Source of the DNA: Phaeoceros laevis | Lineage: Eukaryota; Anthocerotophyta; Anthocerotopsida; Notothyladales | Assembly (NCBI GenBank): GCA_049999765.1 | Contig: JBNGIQ010009373.1 | Location: 184,188 to 248,187 of the forward strand | Length of the DNA: 64,000 bases | Direction of reading: 5' to 3' | Shown here: positions 56,690 to 64,000 of the stretch, one piece after another | Numbering within the stretch: the first letter of the stretch is position 1 | Layout of the letters: every line of letters starts with the position of its first letter | The notes under the pieces: generated by a model | Seen by the model: the letters and a program-made list of their open reading frames with translations, nothing else | What the model was told of the DNA's origin: nothing | Databases searched by the model: none | Translations under genes and position numbers: made by a program

Positions 56690-59600
56690 ATGGAGTCGGA
56701 AGTGGAAAGGACCTTGGAGTACACTCCGACATGGGCCGTAGCAACAGCAGCTTCGATGTTCGTCATCGTGTCCTTGCTTCTGGAGAGGGGCATTCACCTT
56801 CTTAGCAGTGTGAGCTACTCATGCTGGCATTTGCATCATAATTTGGCATCAATCGACTGTAAACTAGCTAGCCTCAGACGGGGTTGCGTCCTGTGAAAGT
56901 GCTGCATGCGTCAAAGCTGAGTGACTGCTTCAGATTTTGAAGCACAGCAGAATGTCTGCGGCCTGAGGAGGTGTCAGAGAAAATTTTGCTTGCTGTCAGC
57001 AAGTGGATTAGCAAAGTGATCATGTTCTTGCACTTCGTCTTGCAGACCTTGAAAAGAAAGAACCAAAAACCCTTGAGACAAGCTGTCCACAAGATGGTAG
57101 AAGGTAGAGATGCAATCAAGAACCATCGGAATTTAGTGCTTTTCGACTTCTTTGGAATCGTACACACTGTTTTCAAAGTTTTGCATTTTTGCAGAGCTGA
57201 TGCTCTTGGGGTTCATTTCGCTGTTCCTTACCGCATTTCAATCACCGGTGTCCAAGATCTGCATACCAAAGAGTGCTGCGGATCATTGGCTGCCATGCAA
57301 GTTGCCTGAAAAGGCAATTGAACATGCTGCGTCACCGGAGACGTCGTCTCCGGAACTGCATTCCCGAAAGCTGCTGCTGTATTTGGGGCAATTTGCTCAC
57401 CGGAAGCTCCTGTCGACTGCTGGAAGTACGTGCGGTGCCAAGGTGAGGTGTCACTCAAGCCCGAGTCCTGTATGTATGGCGCGTTCGTGTGAGATTTTCG
57501 CTTACTTGCAAGAAATGAGAACGACGCCACAAGCTTGACCAACATGGCATGACGTCCGTCCGCAGGGACAGGCCCCTTTCGTTTCCTTGGAAGGTCTTCA
57601 TCAGCTTCACATCTTCATTTTTGTCCTCGCTATAGTGCATGTTACCTACAGCTGCCTCACCGTGGTGCTAGGATTCACCAAAGTAAGTGCGGAAGGACGA
57701 AGCACTTGCTTCTACATCCGATTTCCACTGCTTGTAATCCTGACTGGCATCGTAAGCGCTTTGTGTCAGATGCATGGCTGGAAAAAATGGGAGCTCCAAA
57801 CTCGAGAGGAAAATTACGATCCCCTTACAGGTAGGATAGCCACCTTGATTTTTTACAGACAAGACTTCGAGTTAGTCGGCAGGGAGACGAAATCATAAAA
57901 GCTTGTCCGACCTACGTCATTTTGTTGCAGCTTTGAGAGAGACATTTGTTCAGTCAAGGCCAAACACATGCTTGCAAACGCACAGCGTGCGGGGTCAGTC
58001 TCCGATTGCTTTATGGACAGTAAGGTGTCCGGCGCATTTGACCCTAAATGTTTGGTTTCTACAAGCAAAAAGTTCGTCGCTCACCATTTTTTCTGTCCTG
58101 CGCAGAGGTGTTTCTTTGGCCAGTTTGTCGGGTCCGTTTCTAAATCAGACTACTTGACATTTCGCCTGGCATTCATAAATGTGAGTACATTGCTTTTCCA
58201 GCTTGTAACAGAATTCCAGAGATAGCTACCAGAAAATTCTGGAAAGACGCACGATATCATTTACCAAAACGTGTTGCCTGCAGAACCATCACCTTACCAA
58301 CAAGTTCAACTTTCATGACTACGTCATTCGATCCATGGAAGTTGACTTCAAAGTAGTGGTGGGGATCAGGTTGAGACCTAACTCTGTTTGTTAGTTTAAA
58401 CAGTTCTCAAGCACGCAGCTAGAGATGAACAGGCTTGTCATGGTAGACAGGAGCCTTGCTCAGGTGATGCCAGTTATCTGACTAACTTCATAAATTATGT
58501 ATCCACAGCTGGTGGCTTTGGGCTTTCGTAGTTGTGTTTTTGCTGCTCAACGTCCATGGTAAGGATGGGAAGGTTCATCGTTCCCTTGTTTTTGCTTTGC
58601 ATCGTACCTAGTTGGCGGTGAACTTTTACTGACTAGAGAATAAACTGCCAGATTGGTACACCTACTTTTGGATGGCCTTCATTCCCCTGATTGTGAGTCT
58701 CCCTTCCCCTGTCGAACATTTGACAACATAGCTCCTTGGAGGTTTTGAAGTATCTTGTCATGGAGGTAGCTGGTCGAGACTTATCAAGTGAGCATAATGC
58801 AGCTGGTTCTCGTAGTTGGGACCAAACAGCAGCATATCATATCAATTCTAGCTACAGAATCCAAAAATGATGCAGTGGAGTCCAGTGGAGTTACTCCGTC
58901 CAAAAAGCACACACAGGCCCTAACAGTGAAGACGAGAGATGAGCTCTTTTGGTTCAACTGTCCGGGGTTAATGCTCTCGCTCATTCACTTCATCCTCTTT
59001 CAGGTACAAAATGCCAGCTTTCCTTGAACTTGCAACTTCCCTATACTGCTCAGGGATCTCTGCTGACTGGAGTTACAACTAACTGCGGAACCTGCCTCTT
59101 TTACAGAACGCGTTTGAGCTGGCTGTGTTCTTTTGGCTTTGGGTAAGGCGTTGGATTCTTCTCATCTTCTGACCAAGATGGGGAAGGCAGCTGACCCGAG
59201 GAAGCGGGTGACGTATTATGTCCTGCCTGACTTGGCGGAACCTGTGCAGGCAACTTTTGGATGGAGTACCTGCTTTTTTGAGAGGCGTGCGCTGATTTTC
59301 ATCCGTGTATTCGTCGGGTGTGTTGAAACGTGTTGTCTGTTTATTTCGTCCTTGAAGACTCGCCAATGCCATGATTATGCTAATTACTTACATTAAGGGC
59401 TGCTGCACAAATTTGCAGCTCAGTGTTCCATTATTGTGATCATCATCACATGCTGTTTGCTCGGGTTTGACTTCAACTGCCATTCGTGTTTGCAGGGTGT
59501 TAACACAAGTCTTGTGCAGTTACAGCACACTACCACTTTACGCTTTAGTCAATCAGGTACCGAGCTCCAGATCTTCACAAACTGTGAGTACTGAGTTTGA

Positions 59601-60023
59601 AGGATTTAACAGGCTCTTGACATTGTAGTTGTTCTTTGCTCAAAGATGGGTTCCGACTACAAGCCGACCATATTCAAGAAGTCAGTACATTCAGCACTAC
59701 ATGGCTGGCATGGCAAAGCAAGGCAGAAGCAAAGGGATAAAGCTAAGTCTCCGGAACGGCATGTCCTGGAGTCCCTCAATCCGTTGGTATGGGTAGCACG
59801 GGAGCTGAAGCAGGTGAATCCACCATCAGGTGAATCAGCTCCTCAAGCCCAAGAGGAGGGTGAACAGGCACACGAAGAGCCTATCCACCATTCTCCAGTA
59901 CCTGCAGCTCAACCAGAAGGAAACGATGCCCAGAAAGCCGCAAGGGAGAAGTTTATGCGCCTGTACGGTAAACTGGGAGGCACCGCAAAGGCGCTGAATG
60001 CAGGACCTCCAGATACCACGTAG
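56690..60023 (+). CDS. MLO family seven-transmembrane protein, copy A
   Basis: Fifteen exons, join(56690..56809, 57046..57103, 57195..57442, 57566..57682, 57770..57830, 57931..58019, 58106..58180, 58284..58369, 58509..58558, 58652..58692, 58803..59003, 59107..59142, 59250..59317, 59496..59556, 59646..60023), all in phase; 562 aa. Conserved MLO blocks: [143 protein letters not shown], [12 protein letters not shown] and [10 protein letters not shown]. The calmodulin-binding segment is present ([14 protein letters not shown], about 453-466). Plant MLOs are calcium-permeable membrane proteins with roles in pollen tube and root signalling and as powdery-mildew susceptibility factors. Followed 640 bp later by a second copy. 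Confidence 0.96.
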
Positions 60024-60662
60024 CGGTGTGAACCAAGGCAGTCCAGTAGGTAAAAAGTAGGTGCAAAAAAGCAGGTGCTTTACTTTTCCAGCTTATATGT
60101 TCCAGAATCTGGATGACTTTTTTCTCCTTGTACACTAAAACATAGAAAGAACGAAAGAATGAGATGCCTACTAGCCAGGTCCTTACTGTGGCCCTCAACC
60201 TGCACGGTCAGCTCTTTCTTAGGGAGGTTTTAACTCGTGTCTCTTCAACCTGCAGTAAAGACCTGGCTTGTTTGTATGGTTAAAGGCTATTCCGCAACAC
60301 AAGGGAATGACCACTTTCCACTATGTACACCGTGCCAAGATTGTCCCCAAGGGACGGTAAGAACGTGCTGGCCCTGGATGACCAGGCAATTTCGAATATG
60401 ATATGCGGAGAAACTGCAGGTTGCAACCGGTTTTGAAAACTGAACTCTGGGATATTCGTCTGGGAGAATTCAAACCACATTTTAGAACCTGCGAGGCTCC
60501 ACCATACGTTTATGCCTGCTTGCTCTATGATCCCTCCGACTGGCAATGGCAAGCAGAGACTAAGTGGTCAGCTCGAGAACTGGAATGGTGCCCCTCAAGC
60601 AGGTCTCCACGGTTTCATCATCGAGCTAGCACCATTGGCTTCTTCCTTCTTGTGAAGGAAAA
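60024..60662. other. Intergenic region between the MLO genes
   Basis: 640 bp holding the 3' end of copy A and the promoter and leader of copy B. No further exon was recognised. Confidence 0.5.
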
Positions 60663-63600
60663 ATGGCGATGGGTAACGAGGACAATGAGATGGCGTTGGA
60701 AGAAACTCCCACCTACTCCATAGCTATCGCAGCTGCTCTAACGGTTGTTGTTTGCCTGCTGATGAAGCACAGATTCAAGAAGGTGAATTGCAACATTACA
60801 ATAGACGCTTTAAGCAATTATGTCATGATTACTGTCCAGGTTCTTTAGGAGCTGAAAACTCATCCATGCATGAGAAGCTATAGATGTGAAATCGCAGCTT
60901 GGAATTTGTGACATGAAAGCATGCTGTTCTGCTGATTCGTGCAGCAACTGAAGAGGATCCGTCCCAGACCTGTGCGCAAAGTCATATCTCACATGATCCA
61001 CGGTTGGTCTTTCAAGAAAGAAATTTCTACAAGCTTTCCCAACTTATCAGATTGGCAAGGCCAGGGTCTCAAACAGTCTGCCTACTTCTAACAGAGCTGG
61101 TGTTGCTGGGATTTGCCTCCTGGCTAATCGAAGTCTTCGAAAAACCGATAAGTACGCTGTGTGTTCCAGTCGAAGTCTCGCATAAAATGTTGCCTTGCCA
61201 ACCACACCAATCCGAAGAAACCATTTTTTCTTCTCGAAGGCACTTGCTGCAATCTAGGAAACGAGCAGAAATATGTGAGGGGAAGGTGAGAACTAAAATC
61301 CAAGCAGCGACCTGCCAGCTGTTCATGCAAATAATCGAGTGTTGATTTCTTCGCTTGGGGCATCGATGGCATGCAGAGGAAAGCGCCTTTAATCCCCTGG
61401 GAAGCCATTGACCAACTTCACGTCTTCATTTTCGTCCTGGCAGTCATGCACCTCTTGTGCAGCCTCGTCTTAGTTGGTCTGGGCCTCCTCACGGTATGCT
61501 CCTCCATGCTGTAACCTGGTTCACAATTGCGGCTGTGGATAATGAGCCGCAATTCACCACTTCTCGGGCGCTGTATGCAGATGCAGAGCTGGAATCCATG
61601 GGAAGAGGAAACTGACTCCCCGCAATACGATGGACCGAAAGGTACTCGATTTGAGCCAGTTGTTCTGCATTGCAATCGATCTGGCAGTTGGCACACATTT
61701 GAGCTGTTGCAAATCATATGCATGATCGAGTGCATCTCTGACCAAGTCGCAGATTTGGAAAGGAGATACTGTCAAACGATCAAAGCGGCAACCAAGGATA
61801 GGAGCAGCTGCCGCTCTGCATTTGTTCACTCTCGCTTCGTAACTTGGATTGTAAGGCTACTCCTGAACAGTGCGTGGTAGATGCCATATGGACCAGTTTA
61901 ATCCGGAGTACACAGTGTTATAATTGATGGCATGGCCTGATAGGTCTTCGCTATGTTGCCAGGCTTGTTTTTTCCGACAATTCTGCCTCCCTGTGTCCAA
62001 GGACGACTATCTCACTGTACGGGTGGGATTTGTACATGTAAGTGCTCTTTGACGACCTCCATCGGTTCAAAGCATCGACGAACTGAGAACCTGACAACCC
62101 GCTTTTGTCTCTGGCAGAACCACGATCTTGGGGACTCATTTAGGTTCAGGGACTATATCACTGCTTCGGTTGGCAAAGAGTTTAAGCAAGTTATTCAAAT
62201 CAGGTAATAAGTGGAGGAGAAAGGGGATTCTACATAATGCACAGCAGGACGTAACTGAATCGAAGGCTTCGTGCTGACAAGGATGTATGGATGTATGTTT
62301 TGTCTGCAGCTGGTGGTTTTGGGCATACGTGATCTTGATTTTGCTCCTTACTGTCCATGGTAATTACCTCTATTAATCCCTGCTTTAAACGCATCGCATG
62401 TTCTGGTGATGCAGTTGTTGACATCCTGTGCAAACTGTCAATTGAGACTGATCGATTAAAATGCATGCACAGGTTGGTATGCTTACCTGTGGGCGGCCTT
62501 CATCCCCGCAATCGTAGGTGCAAAAGAGAAGATGCACATCATGCTTCTGTACACCTTTCGCTGTTGAGAGCACGAGCAGAGACTGATGGCCGACACTCGG
62601 TTGAATGCAGCTTATTCTTATTCTGGGGATGCAGCAGCAGCACGTCCTGGCAACCCTAGCTCACCGGGCAAAGACTCACACTCTGACTTCCCTCCAAGCT
62701 GACAGAGAAATCTACCTGGATCCTGAAGAACCTGTCACAAAATGCAACATCATCTCAGCTATCAAGCCCAGCGACAAGCTGTTCTGGTTCTACCGTCCAA
62801 GACTTTTGCTAATTCTACTCCGATTCATCATGTTCCAGGTGATCACCAGATGGTTTCTCGATTATACGGAAATAATCCTGTCTACAGTCCCGATCCTCAG
62901 CTAGAACATGTATGTCCTGTTATGATGCAGAATTCCTTCGAGCTTGCCACCATAGTATGGTTCAGGGTGAGTATCGTCAACCTAAAAATCCACATAAGAT
63001 CGAGCAAAAAACAACGTTTAACTCGGCCTGCTTCACGACTGTCTGGACGTCCATCTGGAATGCAGATTACCTTTGGATGGCATTCTTGCATGCTGGGAAG
63101 GCATGTGTTCTTCTATGTCCGGATAGCTCTAGGGTATGCTCAACCCTCTTACTCTTCCGCCACGAAGCTGTTCTGCTGTTCCTTCCACTTAAACTCACCT
63201 GGTTGGTGCCTCCAGGATTTTCACCTTGCTCGTATCCAGCTACAGCATCTTACCCACATTTGCACTGGTAACAAAGGTACCAAGCAGCAATTTCGTAGCA
63301 TCATGGAAACTGAATTGATTGCTGAAGCTGTAAGTTTTGGGGACTGATGTTGTGGCTACCCTGGCAGATGGCCTCTTCCATTAGCGCACCTGTGCCGACC
63401 CAGGACACTGTCTATAGCGGACTGCTGGAATGGCGTGAGCGTGCCTTGGTAGCCGAGGGCCAACTTCGTGAACAATTTCGAAAGCAACGCAATAACCCTA
63501 TCCCCGAATTATCAGCACCCGACGCAGTGGACGCGGATACGCCTCCTCAGACCCCCATAAACCGAATGAGGGAAGACCCTCAGAGACATCGTAACCAGGT

Positions 63601-63673
63601 TCATCCTTGGCACGACACGGCGACTATTTGGACAGAAGTATCGCTGGATGTGACTCACAACACTAACAATTGA
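60663..63673 (+). CDS. MLO family protein, divergent tandem copy B
   Basis: Fifteen exons, join(60663..60782, 60945..61002, 61095..61285, 61377..61493, 61581..61641, 61753..61850, 61963..62037, 62118..62203, 62310..62359, 62473..62513, 62611..62838, 62931..62966, 63066..63133, 63216..63276, 63368..63673), all in phase; 531 aa. Eleven of the fifteen exons have exactly the length of their copy A counterparts, so the genes are tandem duplicates. Copy B has changed at normally invariant places: TPTY for TPTW, ITASVGKEFKQVIQIS for [20 protein letters not shown] sequence, FFRQFCLPVSKDDYLTVR, and YSILPTFALVTK for [14 protein letters not shown]. The region of the calmodulin site reads GLLEWRERALVAE, keeping a Leu-Trp spacing but acidic instead of basic, so calmodulin binding is doubtful. 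The last exon is Pro/Asp-rich. All splice sites are intact, so it may be expressed with an altered role. Confidence 0.93.
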
Positions 63674-63719
63674 TTCAATGATTCAATGGTATCATTAGCC
63701 TTCTTTTTTTCTTTCCATC

Positions 63720-63954
63720 TTAAAGGAAACCGGCTTGTTATAAAGCCCGCGCTCGCCCCGGGATTATGAGCGTAATCCCGCTCCTTTATGGAGATTAGCA
63801 CCGGGTAGCACATTACTACCAACGCCGGGTAGCACATTACCAACGCCGGATAGCACATTATGCCTGCAAGTCGCGGGATTACTGCAAGTCGCGGGATTAT
63901 GCTCATAATCTCAGGGCTCGCGCGCGGGCTTTATAACTCGCCGCTTCCCTTTAA
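63720..63954. mobile_element. Inverted-repeat MITE-like element with CCGGGTAG internal repeats
   Basis: Left arm 63720-63771 and right arm 63901-63954 are imperfect inverted repeats of about 52 bp (TTAAAGG...TTATAAAGCCCGCGC...GATTATGAGC against its complement). Between them the word CCGG(G/A)TAGCACATTA occurs three times and GCAAGTCGCGGGATTA twice. The ends carry TTAA. A second TTAAAGGAA...CCGGGTAG start at about 63959 suggests another copy running off the window. Confidence 0.7.
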
Positions 63955-64000
63955 GTATGTTAAAGGAAGGCGGTCGCACCGGGTAGCATTACCCGTGCTA

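Overview
The window is nuclear DNA of a land plant. It is gene-dense: about fourteen protein genes in 64 kb, most introns 70-180 bp, and a 100-bp run of N at 611-710. The genes are typical of plants: organellar PPR/DYW proteins, MLO membrane proteins, a U-box ARM ubiquitin ligase, an RWP-RK factor, archaeal-type phosphoglycerate mutase, a GT92 glycosyltransferase and a NUDX9-type Nudix hydrolase. One PPR protein carries what looks like a DYW:KP domain. That variant is linked to U-to-C editing and is known from hornworts, some lycophytes and ferns, but not from seed plants or mosses. With the compact introns and moderate GC content this favours a hornwort (Anthoceros-like) genome; a lycophyte or small-genome fern remains possible. 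The species is an inference.

Layout. 1-3.2 kb: no recognised gene, with a 30-bp minisatellite and the gap. 3.2-14.2 kb: three minus-strand genes (an RGG-rich zinc-finger-like protein, FACT subunit SPT16, and a DEAH10/RID1/DHX33-type RNA helicase). 14.5-16.1 kb: a plus-strand DUF2232-like membrane protein, divergent from the helicase. 17.7-24 kb: a head-to-head pair of related PPR genes, one with a DYW:KP-type C-terminus and one with a canonical PGxSWW...DYW C-terminus. 26.4-29.2 kb: a GT92 gene. 29.2-33.1 kb: non-coding, with palindromic and tandem repeats. 33.1-36.3 kb: a small-molecule-methyltransferase-fold gene divergent from a U-box/ARM gene. 36.8-38.1 kb: a decayed PPR-like tandem repeat and a large imperfect inverted repeat. 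38.2-40.9 kb: phosphoglycerate mutase and a DUF1279 protein, tail to tail. 41-45 kb: an AT-rich island with one secreted DUF26/Gnk2-like ORF. 45.7-50.8 kb: a short RWP-RK gene, then a giant PPR gene. 51.2-55.4 kb: a 4.16-kb PIF/Harbinger-like DNA transposon, riddled with local tandem duplications, whose target-site duplication coincides with the stop codon of the next gene. 55.4-56.3 kb: that gene, a NUDX9-type hydrolase (minus). 56.7-63.7 kb: two tandem MLO genes with identical exon architecture. 63.7-64 kb: an inverted-repeat element.

Exon structures were derived by hand, by matching GT/AG sites to reading-frame phase and family conservation. Those of the helicase, the DUF2232 gene, the methyltransferase, phosphoglycerate mutase and both MLO genes close in phase from start to stop. 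The 5' ends of the PPR genes at 21.2 kb and 47.2 kb are uncertain.
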